Origin: Clostridium sp. Cult2
Lineage (GTDB): Bacteria > Bacillota > Clostridia > Tissierellales > Tepidimicrobiaceae
Direction: 5' to 3'
Assembly (NCBI RefSeq): GCF_021655075.1
Contig: NZ_PPXX01000032.1
Span: 1 to 45,205, forward strand
Length of the DNA: 45,205 nucleotides
Positions 25,742-36,301 of the stretch are shown piece by piece. The translations under genes were made by a program, and so were the position numbers. Within the stretch, counting starts at the first letter, position 1; every line of letters begins with the position of its first letter. Below the pieces are notes generated by a model, which had not been told where the DNA came from, ran no database searches, and saw nothing but the letters and a program-made list of their open reading frames with translations.

Positions 25742-27298
25742 ATGACAATTAATTTGAAAAATCTACCTGAATCCTACTGGCTAGCTTCCACACCTACTAC
25801 AGACTATCCAACATTAAATGAAGATATAGATGTAGATCTAGTTATAGTGGGAGGAGGATTAGTAGGAATCTCATGTGCCTATTTATTACAAAAGGAAGGT
25901 TTTAAAATCGCAGTCCTTGAATCCGATAAAATTTGCCAAGGTGCTACAGCCCATACTACTGCAAAGATTACATCTCAGCATGGACTAATATATGATAAAA
26001 TTCAAAACAAAATTGGAAAGGAACTAGCACAACAATATGCTGAGGCTAATGAATTAGCCATCCATGAAATTAAAAAAATTGCAGAGGAAAATCAAATCCA
26101 ATGCGATTATATTCCCCAATCAGCATTCGTCTATACTCAACATGAAGAATATATCAAAAAAATTCAAGATGAAGTTGGTGCAGCGTCAAGGTTGGGTATT
26201 AAGGCCTCCTATGTAAATGAGATACCTTTTCCCATACCAATAAAGGCAGGAATCCGTTTTGATAACCAAGCACAGTTTCATCCAAGAAAATATTTGTTGG
26301 GTTTAACAAGGATTATACATAATAATATTGAAATATTTGAAAATACTAGGGCTGTAGATATTGAAGAATTTAAAGATAATAATTATTTAATTACCACTGA
26401 GCAAGGAAAAAAGATAAGGACTAAGATGGTAATTATTGCCTCTCAATACCCCTTTTATAATAAACAGGGAATGTATTTTTCTAGGATTTTCCCCATTAGA
26501 TCCTATATCGTTGGAATTAAAGCAAAAGAAAAGTATCCAGGGGGTATGTATATAAATGCAGAAAATCCAACCAGGTCCCTTCGTTATCAAAATACTGATG
26601 ATGGCGAACTCATTTTAGTTGTAGGATCCAATCATATGACTGGACAAAGCGAAGACACGGAAAAACACTATCAAGAATTAATTGATTTTGCAAATCAAAT
26701 CCTTACCGTAGAAGATATCCCATATAGGTGGTCTACTCAAGATTATATTACCTTAGATGGAATACCTTATGTGGGACATTTCACATCAGATACTCCCAAT
26801 ATGTATGTTGCTACTGGATTTCAACAATGGGGTATGACAAATAGTATGGTCTCCGCTATGATCCTTAGAGATCTGATAGTTAAAGGCAAAAGTAAATGGC
26901 AAGATGTATACAATCCTTCTAGAAAGAATATTATTGCATCGGCTAAAAACTTCATCCTAGAAAATTTAAATGTGGCAGCCCAACTATTAGATGGAAAACT
27001 TTCTCCATTGCCTAAAGATATTCATATTGAACCAGGAGAAGGCAAGGTTGTAAAAATAGAGGGAGAAAGAGTTGGTTCCTATAGAGATGAAGATGGAACC
27101 CTTCATTTAGTAAATACTACTTGTCCACATATGGGTTGTGAATTAAATTGGAACTCTGCTGAAAAGTCCTGGGACTGTCCTTGTCACGGATCAAGGTTCA
27201 CCTATAAAGGAGAAATAATTGAAGGACCATCAGTGAAACCATTGAGAGCTGGCAATAGTGTAAACACAATTGAAAAATTATTTAAAGATGATTTTTAA
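25742..27298 (+). CDS. FAD-dependent oxidoreductase with C-terminal Rieske domain
   Basis: Two-domain cytoplasmic protein of 518 residues. Residues about 28-400 are a DAO-type FAD domain with the dinucleotide motif VIVGGGLVGISCAYLL. The last 90 residues are a Rieske 2Fe-2S domain with cluster motifs CPHMGC and CPCHGSRF, both Cys and both His present. The layout matches Bacillus YhfW. Substrate is unknown; amine or amino-acid oxidation is typical for the FAD part. A strong GGAGG precedes the ATG by 6 bases. It is followed by a hairpin terminator. Confidence 0.9.
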   Translation: MTINLKNLPESYWLASTPTTDYPTLNEDIDVDLVIVGGGLVGISCAYLLQKEGFKIAVLESDKICQGATAHTTAKITSQHGLIYDKIQNKIGKELAQQYAEANELAIHEIKKIAEENQIQCDYIPQSAFVYTQHEEYIKKIQDEVGAASRLGIKASYVNEIPFPIPIKAGIRFDNQAQFHPRKYLLGLTRIIHNNIEIFENTRAVDIEEFKDNNYLITTEQGKKIRTKMVIIASQYPFYNKQGMYFSRIFPIRSYIVGIKAKEKYPGGMYINAENPTRSLRYQNTDDGELILVVGSNHMTGQSEDTEKHYQELIDFANQILTVEDIPYRWSTQDYITLDGIPYVGHFTSDTPNMYVATGFQQWGMTNSMVSAMILRDLIVKGKSKWQDVYNPSRKNIIASAKNFILENLNVAAQLLDGKLSPLPKDIHIEPGEGKVVKIEGERVGSYRDEDGTLHLVNTTCPHMGCELNWNSAEKSWDCPCHGSRFTYKGEIIEGPSVKPLRAGNSVNTIEKLFKDDF

Positions 27299-27318
27299 TT
27301 TTATGTTTAATCATTTAA

Positions 27319-27358
27319 ATGAAACCGACTAAATTGATATTTATTTAGTCGGTTTCAT
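27319..27358. terminator. Bidirectional terminator
   Basis: Inverted repeat GAAACCGACTAAAT / ATTTAGTCGGTTTC (27321-27334, 27343-27356), extended by two base pairs outward. It serves both converging genes. Confidence 0.8.
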
Positions 27359-27362
27359 AATG

Positions 27363-29474
27363 TTAAATCCCTATTTTATCCAATTTATCTAATCCATACT
27401 GTTTTATAATCCTCATCAATTTCAAAGCATATTCTGGATCAGTGGCATAGCCTGATCTCTTGAGAGCCCAAGCGCCTTGAGTGCTATTATGCATTACTTC
27501 CTTGAAAGGTTCATATCTACTAGAATTCAATAAAAAGCCCTTATGATCCGCCCAGCTTTCATTAACACCATTATAGGCACGAAACTCAGCGTCAACATAA
27601 TAGGTCTGTCCATTATATACTTCCCAGGTATTGTAAGTTACTGAGCCTGCAGGACCTTTGCCCTTTATTCCAAATAGATTGTATGAAAGTTTACCACTAT
27701 ATTTATCTACGGGTACACTTTGTCCCCAGCCTGTTTCAAGTATAGATTGGGCTGTCTGTAAAGCTGCTGACATTCCTGTTTTACTCCATGAATCTCTAGC
27801 TAATCCTGATGCTAAATCAAGGAACCTATCTTTCTCAATTATTGGCAAAGATTTAAATGTTTCTCCTAGGTAGACTCTAATTGGAATGTTTTCACTACAA
27901 ACTTCTTTGCCTTTATATTTACCAATAGCTTTAATATTCCAAAATCCAATATCCTCTTTTACAGGAGTGTAAACCTGTTCAATTAATGGGCTCTTATCCT
28001 TTGCTATTACCTTTTGCTTTCCTGTTTCTTGGTTTACTAGGATATAGCTTACACTGTCTAAGTTCACATTACTCTTCACTTTTAACTTAGTTGAATCCCT
28101 TAAAACTTGATTTGGCCCTACACCTTCTAAAAGAACTACAGGTTTACCTGCTAAATTAATCTTTATTGGCTTACTTTCATAAAATACTCCTTTTGAGACT
28201 TCAACTCTCACTAATACTTCCCTTTCACCGGAAAGTTCCGGTCCTGGAAACCAACTATAACTTCCATATGGTATTTTTTTAATAATCTCTTCTTTTCCAG
28301 ATTTGGGGTCCCTTAATATATATTCTGTTCCGCTTACATCAAAATTTCTAGAAGCCAATAGATTAACTGGTTTATTTACTGTTTGTCCATCATAAACTCC
28401 CAATAATTCCAATTTAGGATTGACTTTAACCTCTATTGGAATACTTTCACTTTCATAAGCTCTATTTTCACTATCATAAGCAATTACTTTAAAAGAATAA
28501 TTGCCATTTTCATTTAATTTGGGTTCCCATTTGTATAGGCCATATGGGTCTAGTGGAGCATCTTCACCAATAACCTTAGTTTTTCCCGTATCTAAATTAG
28601 TAATTTCATATTTTACATAGGAAACAATAAAATTGGTATCTGCACCTAAGCTTATTGTATTATCTAATGTTTCTCCTTCTACTATTCCAGTTAAAGAAAC
28701 TTTAGGAACTATTTCTAAATAAAGATGAATAGCATCACCAGCTAAAAATTGTCCTTTTTCATCATAAATAGCAGCTACAAGTACCTTCTCACCTTTTTCC
28801 TGTAATCTAGGAGTCCAAGTATATTTATCACTTAACTTGCTTCCCCTAGCAATTACAAATCCTTCCGATGTATCTGGGTCTAATAATAGATATTTTATCT
28901 CTACTGCATTTTTTAAGTTATCATCAGGTAGTTCTATTTGCAAATCAGTTTTCCCAGTAATGACTTGTCCAGAATTTAAGGTGGAAATTTTTATATCAAA
29001 GAATGGCTCCATATCTGATGTTTTACTGGAATCAACGTAGACTATTCTATTAGAATCATCCCATTCAATACCTATCCCAAAGGCATTGCTAACAAAACGT
29101 AAAGGTACAAAGGTGCGACTGTTAATGATTTTAGGTGCTACATCTAGTAAATTATATTCTTTTCCCTCCCCTTGGTATTGTACTAAACGACTATTTATCT
29201 TCATGCTTACTAATTGATTATCCTTTTTTATGGTTACTCTTCTATCTTTTTCATTCCAATCAACATCTGCTCCTAGCTCTTCTGCTACAAATCGAATTGG
29301 CACCAAAGTTCTTCCATTTTCTATTACAGGACTAGTTAATGAAGTAATATCTTTTCCATCTACTACTAACCTAATAGGCCTTGCTGCTAAAGGTTGTAAA
29401 CTAAACCATTGGGAGAAAATCAATACCATTACTAATATTGTAAATAAGGTTATATTGAATATCTTGCCTTTCAA
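27363..29474 (-). CDS. Secreted peptidoglycan hydrolase: stalk domain, Ig-like repeats, glucosaminidase
   Basis: Exported protein of 703 residues. Residues 1-31 are a signal peptide. Residues about 33-150 are two copies of the copper-amine-oxidase-N-like stalk module (GRTLVPIRFVAEELGADVDW, SRTFVPLRFVSNAFGIGIEW). Residues about 155-540 hold roughly four related Ig-like repeats, each ending in a proline- and charge-rich strand. Residues about 550-700 are a glucosaminidase-type domain (AALQTAQSILETGWGQS, SYNLFGIKG, FRAYNGVNESWADHKGFL). The acid Glu of SILETGWG is present. It should cleave wall glycan, with the repeats as wall-binding or spacer parts. TTG start, 8 bases after AGGAG. Confidence 0.88.
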   Translation of the reverse strand: MKGKIFNITLFTILVMVLIFSQWFSLQPLAARPIRLVVDGKDITSLTSPVIENGRTLVPIRFVAEELGADVDWNEKDRRVTIKKDNQLVSMKINSRLVQYQGEGKEYNLLDVAPKIINSRTFVPLRFVSNAFGIGIEWDDSNRIVYVDSSKTSDMEPFFDIKISTLNSGQVITGKTDLQIELPDDNLKNAVEIKYLLLDPDTSEGFVIARGSKLSDKYTWTPRLQEKGEKVLVAAIYDEKGQFLAGDAIHLYLEIVPKVSLTGIVEGETLDNTISLGADTNFIVSYVKYEITNLDTGKTKVIGEDAPLDPYGLYKWEPKLNENGNYSFKVIAYDSENRAYESESIPIEVKVNPKLELLGVYDGQTVNKPVNLLASRNFDVSGTEYILRDPKSGKEEIIKKIPYGSYSWFPGPELSGEREVLVRVEVSKGVFYESKPIKINLAGKPVVLLEGVGPNQVLRDSTKLKVKSNVNLDSVSYILVNQETGKQKVIAKDKSPLIEQVYTPVKEDIGFWNIKAIGKYKGKEVCSENIPIRVYLGETFKSLPIIEKDRFLDLASGLARDSWSKTGMSAALQTAQSILETGWGQSVPVDKYSGKLSYNLFGIKGKGPAGSVTYNTWEVYNGQTYYVDAEFRAYNGVNESWADHKGFLLNSSRYEPFKEVMHNSTQGAWALKRSGYATDPEYALKLMRIIKQYGLDKLDKIGI

Positions 29475-29700
29475 ATATTACACTCCTTTCTTTTATATGA
29501 TGAATTTCACTTATTTACATTATACCTTAAAACATCGCTTTTCTTAATGGCTTATATATTAAATTCATATTACAAATTCCTTTAAACTAAATATATAGGA
29601 TTCTCAACAATATGATATAATTTGCTATAATTGATACAATTAATGATATAATATTTATTAGAGTCATAATTAGATTTTGTATAAACTTAAGGAGGAATTT

Positions 29701-30813
29701 ATGAAAAAAAGAGTAATTTTAGGTATGAGTGGTGGAGTTGACTCATCTGTTTCTGCCTTATTGCTTAAAGAAGCAGGATATGAAATAATTGGTCTTTTTA
29801 TGAAAAATTGGGATGAAAAAGACGAATATGGAGTATGTACAGCAACAGAGGATGCTGCAGATGCAAGAAGGGTAGCTAATCAATTAGACATTTCCTTCTA
29901 TACAATAAATTTTGAAAAAGAATATTGGGATAGAGTATTTACCTACTTTTTGGATGAATATAAAAAGGGAAGAACCCCTAACCCAGATGTAATGTGTAAT
30001 CAGGAAATAAAATTTAATGCTTTCTTAGACTATGCTTTACAATTAGAAGCGGATTATATAGCTATGGGCCACTATGCACAAGTAGAAGAAAGAGCTGGAG
30101 ATTATTATCTCCTTAGAGGAAAGGATAAAAATAAAGATCAAAGTTACTTTTTATCAAGAATAGGACAGCAAGCCCTATCTAGAACAATATTCCCTATAGG
30201 TCATCTTGAAAAAAAAGAAGTTAGAAGATTAGCAGAAAAAAATAATTTATATACTGCTAAAAAGAAAGATTCTACAGGTATTTGCTTTATAGGTGAAAGG
30301 GATTTTGATGAATTTTTAGATAGATATCTATTAACAAAAGAGGGAGATATAATAGATGTAAAAGGTAATAAATTAGGCAAGCATAAAGGATTAATTCACT
30401 ATACATTGGGTCAAAGGAGAGGAATAGGAATAGGAGGAATTGGCACAGGAGAGCCTTGGTTTGTAGCTGGTAAAAATTTAAAGAAAAACATACTCTATGT
30501 AGCTCAAGGTGAAAATCATCCCGCCCTTTATTCCACTTCATTAATTGGAGAATCTCCTTCATGGATACTTGAAAGATTTCCAAAGATGCCTTTAAGATGT
30601 ACAGCTAAGTTTAGATATAGGCAATCAGACTTCCCTGTAACAGTAGATATATTAGAAGACGGAAATATTCATATAATGTATGATAAACCAGTAAAAGCAG
30701 TAACACCAGGTCAAGTAGCTGTATTGTATCAAGATGAAGTATGTCTTGGTGGTTCTATAATAAAATCTATAGAACCCTTGGATAAGAGATACGCTCATTT
30801 AAATGAAGGGTAA
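29701..30813 (+). CDS. mnmA: tRNA-specific 2-thiouridylase
   Basis: Makes 2-thiouridine at the wobble position of tRNA for Glu, Gln and Lys, with ATP and a sulfur donor. The ATP motif [12 protein letters not shown] is at residues 8-19; the catalytic cysteines lie in [12 protein letters not shown] and [10 protein letters not shown]. Length (370) is normal. The start is the ATG at 29701 with AAGGAGG 7 bases upstream; an earlier in-frame TTG has none. Monocistronic. Confidence 0.97.
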   Translation: MKKRVILGMSGGVDSSVSALLLKEAGYEIIGLFMKNWDEKDEYGVCTATEDAADARRVANQLDISFYTINFEKEYWDRVFTYFLDEYKKGRTPNPDVMCNQEIKFNAFLDYALQLEADYIAMGHYAQVEERAGDYYLLRGKDKNKDQSYFLSRIGQQALSRTIFPIGHLEKKEVRRLAEKNNLYTAKKKDSTGICFIGERDFDEFLDRYLLTKEGDIIDVKGNKLGKHKGLIHYTLGQRRGIGIGGIGTGEPWFVAGKNLKKNILYVAQGENHPALYSTSLIGESPSWILERFPKMPLRCTAKFRYRQSDFPVTVDILEDGNIHIMYDKPVKAVTPGQVAVLYQDEVCLGGSIIKSIEPLDKRYAHLNEG

Positions 30814-30887
30814 AAAACAAAAGCACATCATAAAAATTTAAATATTATTATGTATGTATAAAAATATTATCTTATACTTGCTAAATT

Positions 30888-30926
30888 AAAAAGCACTTTT
30901 TGATGATAAATCAAAAAGTGCTTTTT
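30888..30926. terminator. Bidirectional terminator of mnmA and the LigB-like gene
   Basis: A 17-base inverted repeat (30888-30904, 30910-30926) built on AAAAAGCAC and GTGCTTTTT with T-rich exits both ways. Confidence 0.8.
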
Positions 30927-30951
30927 AACTTACATATATTATTCCTAAACC

Positions 30952-31779
30952 CTATTTTACTGCTTTATAGCTTGCAACAGTCATACCAAAATATGTAGGT
31001 ACTTGATAAGATAATAATTCTCCATGCATTGGTTTTATCTTTAAAGCTCCATATAAAATAAGCATTTGCCACAAGCTGTCAGGTTTAGCTTCTTCTACTA
31101 AATCCATATCTATATCTAGAAGCTTGCTAAGATCATTACCCCTTATTATTGATGATATTATATCATCATATTCCTTTGAAGTTTCACTAAAGCCATAAGG
31201 CCCTTCTGAATCATGACAATGTCCTTGGTCAGCACTAACTAATAGTACAATTTTTTTATCGCTTTTTTGACAAACTTGTCCTATTATTTCTCCTAATCTA
31301 ACTAATTTGTCCAAGGATATTTCTCTAGTTGGTCCTATAACAACAATTTCAGGCTTATAGTTTTTATCCTTGCAAAACCATAAAGGTATGAATGTTCCCC
31401 AATCCATCTCAATATTTGATGCTTCTCCATCCAGAGCTCCAAAATTACACCCAACAGATGGAATATTTTCTTCTACAGCATTTTTAAGAATTTCTTTAGC
31501 TAAATCTGTATCACATTTATACTCGAGTGCTACGGTTTTACCATTACCACTTAAAGTCCCTCTACAATATTCACTTGTATATATAGCATTATATTCCCTT
31601 AATCTCAATCCATGAGGTGTTAATACAACTATGGTATCAGGCTTGTTTTTCATTATTATCTTACCTAATTTCTCCATTGCATCTCTAGTAGGCTTAAATA
31701 ATTCAAATTCTTCTCCTGATATTTCTGGAACAACTGAAAATCCATGGGGAGCTATTCCACCACAAATCAATCCTTTCAT
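30952..31779 (-). CDS. LigB/MEMO-type class III extradiol-dioxygenase-family protein
   Basis: Protein of 275 residues of the LigB fold. His12 (APHG), His56 (TPHG) and the pair His187/His189 (SADQGHCHD) stand where the metal ligands and catalytic histidine of extradiol dioxygenases lie. Family members either open catechol rings with oxygen or, as in MEMO-type proteins, serve other roles; a dioxygen-using role seems odd in an anaerobe. It is the last gene downstream of the sigma-54 transporter operon, but a terminator lies between it and the creatininase gene. It is on the same strand, and its function is unresolved. Confidence 0.75.
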   Translation of the reverse strand: MKGLICGGIAPHGFSVVPEISGEEFELFKPTRDAMEKLGKIIMKNKPDTIVVLTPHGLRLREYNAIYTSEYCRGTLSGNGKTVALEYKCDTDLAKEILKNAVEENIPSVGCNFGALDGEASNIEMDWGTFIPLWFCKDKNYKPEIVVIGPTREISLDKLVRLGEIIGQVCQKSDKKIVLLVSADQGHCHDSEGPYGFSETSKEYDDIISSIIRGNDLSKLLDIDMDLVEEAKPDSLWQMLILYGALKIKPMHGELLSYQVPTYFGMTVASYKAVK

Positions 31780-31812
31780 ATATACACTTCCTTTAATATT
31801 TTACTTTGATAT

Positions 31813-31842
31813 AAAAAAGCAGCAATATTTTGCCGCTTTTTT
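31813..31842. terminator. Hairpin between the creatininase and LigB-like genes
   Basis: AAAAAAGCAGCAA and TTGCCGCTTTTTT (31813-31825, 31830-31842) form a 13-base stem with one G-U pair and a T run on either strand. It would end or reduce transcription entering the LigB-like gene. Confidence 0.7.
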
Positions 31843-31854
31843 ATAAATAAAACA

Positions 31855-32616
31855 CTACTTGTCAAGCTCAATCTTTTTAAACTCATTTATATATTCTACT
31901 ATAAATTTTGATGTAACTTTAAGCATTTCTACACCCCAGTCTAAAGATGCATTACTAGGATGATCTGGTCCAATCCATCCATTATTAGTAAAGGTTTTAA
32001 TATTTCTAGGTATACTCATTTTAATCCCTTTAAAATCTACAGTAGAAAAAGCTATCTGCTGTAAAGAATCAGAAACATTTTTTAATGCCATAGGCTCAAT
32101 AGCATCAAAATCTACAAAATCAGGGTTTACAGCCATCACTCCAGAAGTCTCTTCTGCTCCTCCGTGACCGCCTTTCCACTCAGGATTAAGTTCACCTGCA
32201 AGTAACCACCAGTTTACTATGGTACCTAAACAGTTAATAGAGTCTAATTCAAGACATATTTTGTTCAAGGTTGATATATTACCCCCATGGCCATTTAAAA
32301 ATACAAATTTTTTTGCACCATGATTAACAAGGCTACCTACTATTTTTTTCATAATCATATATAAGCCTTCTTCTGACAAGCTTATTGTCCCAGGAAATTC
32401 CTTTAAGCTGTCACATGCCCCATATGGAACAGTTGGTGCAATCATTACATCAAGATCATCTTCTATCATATCTAAAATTTTATCTGGAATAAGAGTATCT
32501 GTACCAAGGGCAATATGTGTACCATGGCTTTCTATACTACCTGTAGCAATAATTACAGTGTCATTATTCTCAAAATACTTTTCTGCTTTTTTCCAAGAAA
32601 TATGTGCTAGTCTCAT
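31855..32616 (-). CDS. Creatininase-family metal-dependent amidohydrolase
   Basis: Protein of 253 residues of the creatininase fold. The metal ligand set is visible: Glu29, His31 and Asp40 in TGSIESHGTHIALGTDT, plus the later FLNGHGGN and GGHGGAEETSG. Members cleave cyclic amides (creatinine) or, as in MftE, peptides; which applies here is not known. The gene follows the lipoprotein gene by 51 bases in the sigma-54 operon, so it probably acts on the imported compound. Confidence 0.87.
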   Translation of the reverse strand: MRLAHISWKKAEKYFENNDTVIIATGSIESHGTHIALGTDTLIPDKILDMIEDDLDVMIAPTVPYGACDSLKEFPGTISLSEEGLYMIMKKIVGSLVNHGAKKFVFLNGHGGNISTLNKICLELDSINCLGTIVNWWLLAGELNPEWKGGHGGAEETSGVMAVNPDFVDFDAIEPMALKNVSDSLQQIAFSTVDFKGIKMSIPRNIKTFTNNGWIGPDHPSNASLDWGVEMLKVTSKFIVEYINEFKKIELDK

Positions 32617-32667
32617 TAATACATATCCTTTCTTTTATTAATACAATAAAATAATTCTTAATTATTT

Positions 32668-34224
32668 TTATTCATAAACTTTTACAGTGTGTAATTTATG
32701 GTATCCAATAGGATTAATATTAAATCCTTCTACATTTTTATTAATTCCTACACTCATGTTTTGGAAGAATATAGGTAATGATGGTACTTCTTCTGCTAAA
32801 ATCTCTGCAATTTCCTTGTAGATTTTTTCTCTTTCAGCATAATCAGAATTAGTTCTACCAGCTTCTATTAATTTATCAACTTCTGGATTACTATAGAAAC
32901 TTCTGTTACCAGGTGCACCATGCATACTTGAATGGAATAATGGGTAGTATGTATAGTCTGCATCTGATGTAGATGTAACCCAAGCAAAGAATGCTAAATC
33001 ATGTTGTTTTTTAGTTGTTTTTTCGATAAGAGCACCAAATTCAAGTACTTCTATTTTTAAATTTAATCCAATATCATTAAGTAATCCTTGTATTACCTGA
33101 CAAGTTTCTATTCTCACTTGATTGTCATTTACGCATATTGTAAATTCAGTTCCTTCTTTTACTCCAGCTTCTTTTAATAATTCTTTTGCTTTTTCTGGAT
33201 TATATTCTAATCCTTCAAGTCCTTCTACTCCACCAAATACTACTTCTGATATTACAGAATTAGCAACAGCACCTTGTCCATATAAAAGTGTTTCTATTAT
33301 TAGTTCCTTATCTATTGCATGTGCAATTGCTTGTCTAACTCTAACATCATCAAATGGTGCTTTTTCAACATTAAAAGAAATATATCCTACTGATGATGTT
33401 TTTGTAGTTAATACATCCAATTTATCGTTTTCTTTAACTTTATCAATATCATTCGCTGATAAATCATAAGCTATATCAATTTCACCTGTTTCTAAAGCAA
33501 TAGTTCTTTGAGCATTTTCAGGTATAACTCTCATAACTACATACTTAGTAGGTGGCTCTCCTAAATAATAATCTTCAAATGCTTCGAGTTTAACTGAATC
33601 TCCTTGTTTCCATTCTACAAACTTATATGGTCCACTTCCAATAGGTTTAACCTTAAGAGAATCTGGATCATCTTCTACCACAGATTTACAAACTATACCA
33701 GTACTTGGGTGAGCTAAATTCATAAGAATAGGTGCATATGGTTCATGAGTATTTACAATTACTGTATAGTCGTCCACTACTTCTACATCTGATATAAAGT
33801 TAACTATATAAGAAACATAACTAGAAGCTACTGCTCTGTCTAATGAAAATTTTACATCTTCTGCAGTAAGTGGTTCTCCATTATGAAACTTAACGTCTTC
33901 TCTTAGTTTGAACTTATAGGATGTCTCTGATAACTGCTCCCAACTTTCTGCAATACCAGGTTGAACATTCATATCATCATCTGTACTAGTAAGAGTATCA
34001 AAAATTTGGTCTGTAACTGTAATAGCTGGTGTTTCTTTTCCAACATGTGGATCAAAAGAGGTAACGTCTGCACCTTGTGCGAAAATCAAAGTATCCTTTT
34101 GCACTTTTTCAGATGTTTCCTCATCACCTGTAGATGTTTGATTTGAAGGTTCATTATTTTTCCCTCCATTACATCCAGTTAATATCATTGATAACACAAG
34201 CAATAATACTAATATTTTCTTCAT
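32668..34224 (-). CDS. Dipeptide/oligopeptide ABC transporter substrate-binding lipoprotein
   Basis: Extracytoplasmic binding protein of 518 residues, SBP family 5. The signal has lipobox LTGC with lipidated Cys18 and a Ser/Thr/Glu-rich linker to about residue 45. The family stretches FAQGADVTSFDPHVG, KFKLREDVKFHNGEPLTAEDV and DDVRVRQAIAHAIDKELI are present. AAGGAGG lies 8 bases before the ATG. It follows the ATPase genes with a 113-base gap that may contain processing or attenuation hairpins. Ligand is probably a peptide or peptide-like molecule. Confidence 0.93.
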   Translation of the reverse strand: MKKILVLLLVLSMILTGCNGGKNNEPSNQTSTGDEETSEKVQKDTLIFAQGADVTSFDPHVGKETPAITVTDQIFDTLTSTDDDMNVQPGIAESWEQLSETSYKFKLREDVKFHNGEPLTAEDVKFSLDRAVASSYVSYIVNFISDVEVVDDYTVIVNTHEPYAPILMNLAHPSTGIVCKSVVEDDPDSLKVKPIGSGPYKFVEWKQGDSVKLEAFEDYYLGEPPTKYVVMRVIPENAQRTIALETGEIDIAYDLSANDIDKVKENDKLDVLTTKTSSVGYISFNVEKAPFDDVRVRQAIAHAIDKELIIETLLYGQGAVANSVISEVVFGGVEGLEGLEYNPEKAKELLKEAGVKEGTEFTICVNDNQVRIETCQVIQGLLNDIGLNLKIEVLEFGALIEKTTKKQHDLAFFAWVTSTSDADYTYYPLFHSSMHGAPGNRSFYSNPEVDKLIEAGRTNSDYAEREKIYKEIAEILAEEVPSLPIFFQNMSVGINKNVEGFNINPIGYHKLHTVKVYE

Positions 34225-34337
34225 TTTTTTTCCTCCTTTTTTAGACGATTGCTAGATTTTAAGCTGCAATAATTTTGCAATCACCTTTGTGTTTTATTTA
34301 CAATATATATACAAATCTTTAAAAAGATTATATATAA

Positions 34338-35300
34338 CTATTTAACTAAATAACATGCAACAAAATGGTCTTCTTCTATTTCTATCAATTCTGGATTTTC
34401 ACCAACACATTCAGGTTTTGCATAAATACACCTTTTTGCGAATCTACAACCTGGCTTTGGATCTATAGGTGAAGTAATTTCACCTTCTAGTAATATTCTA
34501 TCTATACTATAATCAGGGTCAGGAACTGGTATTGCAGACAATAATGCTTTAGTATATGGATGTAAAGGGCTTTTGAACAACTTATCTGCTGGAGCCTTTT
34601 CTACTAATTGCCCTAAATACATTACTGCAATATCATTGGAAAAATGTTTTACAACAGATAGGTCATGGGTTATAAACATATAAGTAAGACCTAATTTTTC
34701 TTGCAAATCTTGCATTAAATTAAGTACTTGTGCCTGTATAGATACATCTAGTGCAGACACAGGTTCATCACATACTATAAACTTAGGATTAAGTGCAAGA
34801 GCTCTTGCTATACCTATTCTCTGCCTTCTACCTCCATCTAGCTCGTGAGGGTATGTATTTATAAGTCTTTCAGCTAATCCTACTAAATTCATTAATTCTT
34901 TAACTCTTTTTGTAATTCCCTTTTTATCTTTTTTATGATAGATTCCCTGTATAAGCAATGGTTCTGTAATAGCTTCACTTACAGACATTCTAGGATTTAA
35001 TGAAGCAAAGGGGTCTTGAAAAATTATCTGCATCTCTTTCCTTAACTTTTTCATTTCTTGACGATTGCAATTTGTTATATTTTCCCCTTCGAATATTATC
35101 TCCCCGTCAGTAGGTTCAATCAATCTCAATATAGTTCGTCCCATGGTGGATTTACCACATCCAGATTCCCCTACTATGCCTAAAGTTTCTCCTTCAAATA
35201 TACTAAAAGATACATCATCCACTGCATGTAATTTACCACTTGGTGTATCAAAATATTTTTTCAAATTGTTTACTTTTAATATTTCATTTTTATCTGCCAT
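34338..35300 (-). CDS. Peptide ABC transporter ATP-binding protein (OppF/DppF type)
   Basis: Cytoplasmic ATPase of 320 residues. Walker [12 protein letters not shown], Walker [14 protein letters not shown] and the switch ITHDLSVV are intact. The signature reads LDGGRRQR instead of LSGGQRQR; this variant occurs in some OppF-type proteins. The C-terminal oligopeptide domain has a cysteine pattern [14 protein letters not shown] that may hold an iron-sulfur cluster. GGAGG lies 8 bases before the ATG, which follows the upstream stop directly (TAGATG). Confidence 0.94.
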   Translation of the reverse strand: MADKNEILKVNNLKKYFDTPSGKLHAVDDVSFSIFEGETLGIVGESGCGKSTMGRTILRLIEPTDGEIIFEGENITNCNRQEMKKLRKEMQIIFQDPFASLNPRMSVSEAITEPLLIQGIYHKKDKKGITKRVKELMNLVGLAERLINTYPHELDGGRRQRIGIARALALNPKFIVCDEPVSALDVSIQAQVLNLMQDLQEKLGLTYMFITHDLSVVKHFSNDIAVMYLGQLVEKAPADKLFKSPLHPYTKALLSAIPVPDPDYSIDRILLEGEITSPIDPKPGCRFAKRCIYAKPECVGENPELIEIEEDHFVACYLVK

Positions 35301-36284
35301 CTACCTAACCTCCGCCTTTACTTTCCCTTCATTAATAAAGCATTTGACATAATGTTCTTCATCAACTATTGAAATAGCAGGATTTTGCTCTCTACACAAA
35401 TCAGTTGCATATTTACACCTATCACTAAAACTGCAGCCTTTTGGTAAATTTGTTGGATCTGGCATAAGTCCATTAATAGGAGTAAGCCTCTTTACATTTT
35501 TTATTAAACTAGGTATCGAACCAAATAGTCCTTGTGTATATGGGTGTTTAGTATTTTTGAATATCTTTCTAATTTTGCCATACTCTACTATTTCACCTGC
35601 ATACATTATAGCTACATAATCACAAGTTTGTGCAACTACTCCTAAATCATGAGTTATAAGTATCATAGACATATTAAATTTTGTTTTTAAATCCTTCATC
35701 ATACTTAAAACTTGAGCTTGTATAGTAACGTCTAATGCAGTGGTAGGTTCATCAGCTATTAAAAGCTTTGGATTACAAGCAAGTGCTATAGCTATTATTA
35801 CCCTTTGTTTCATCCCTCCTGAAAACTGATGAGCATACTCTCCCGACCTATCAGCAGGTATTCCTACAAGTTCAAGCATTTGCCTAGCTCTTTTATCAGA
35901 TTCTTTTTTAGATATTTTATTATGATTTTGTATTACTTCTGCTATTTGGTCGCCAACGGTCATTACTGGATTAAGAGATGTCATAGGGTCTTGAAATATC
36001 ATAGATATTTCCTTTCCTCTTACATTTCTCATCTCTGCTTCTGTAAAACTCAATAAATCTTCCCCATTATAAAATATTTGTCCACCCTTTACTTTTCCGG
36101 GAGGATCTGGTATAAGGTCCATTATACCTTTAGCAAGAGTAGTTTTACCTGCTCCTGTTTCTCCTACTATACCCAATGTATCACCTTGAGCAAGCTTCAA
36201 ATTAACTTTGTTAACAGCCTCTACAACAGATTCATCTGTTTCATAATGTATTACTAAATCCTTTATTTCTAATATATTATTCAT
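35301..36284 (-). CDS. Peptide ABC transporter ATP-binding protein (OppD/DppD type)
   Basis: Second ATPase of the importer, about 327 residues. Walker [12 protein letters not shown], signature FSGGMKQR, Walker [14 protein letters not shown] and switch ITHDLGVV are present; the C-terminal oligopeptide domain has [14 protein letters not shown]. The start at 36284 is 8 bases after AGGAG; an ATG at 36290 is only 2 bases after it. Its end abuts the next ATPase gene. Confidence 0.94.
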   Translation of the reverse strand: MNNILEIKDLVIHYETDESVVEAVNKVNLKLAQGDTLGIVGETGAGKTTLAKGIMDLIPDPPGKVKGGQIFYNGEDLLSFTEAEMRNVRGKEISMIFQDPMTSLNPVMTVGDQIAEVIQNHNKISKKESDKRARQMLELVGIPADRSGEYAHQFSGGMKQRVIIAIALACNPKLLIADEPTTALDVTIQAQVLSMMKDLKTKFNMSMILITHDLGVVAQTCDYVAIMYAGEIVEYGKIRKIFKNTKHPYTQGLFGSIPSLIKNVKRLTPINGLMPDPTNLPKGCSFSDRCKYATDLCREQNPAISIVDEEHYVKCFINEGKVKAEVR

Positions 36285-36301
36285 ATCCATCTCTCCTAAT
36301 C

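Noticed and set aside
29622-29652. Promoter for mnmA (TTGCTA ... TATAAT)
   Set aside because: The spacing is 19 bases and the region has many overlapping TATAAT-like strings, so no single promoter can be chosen.
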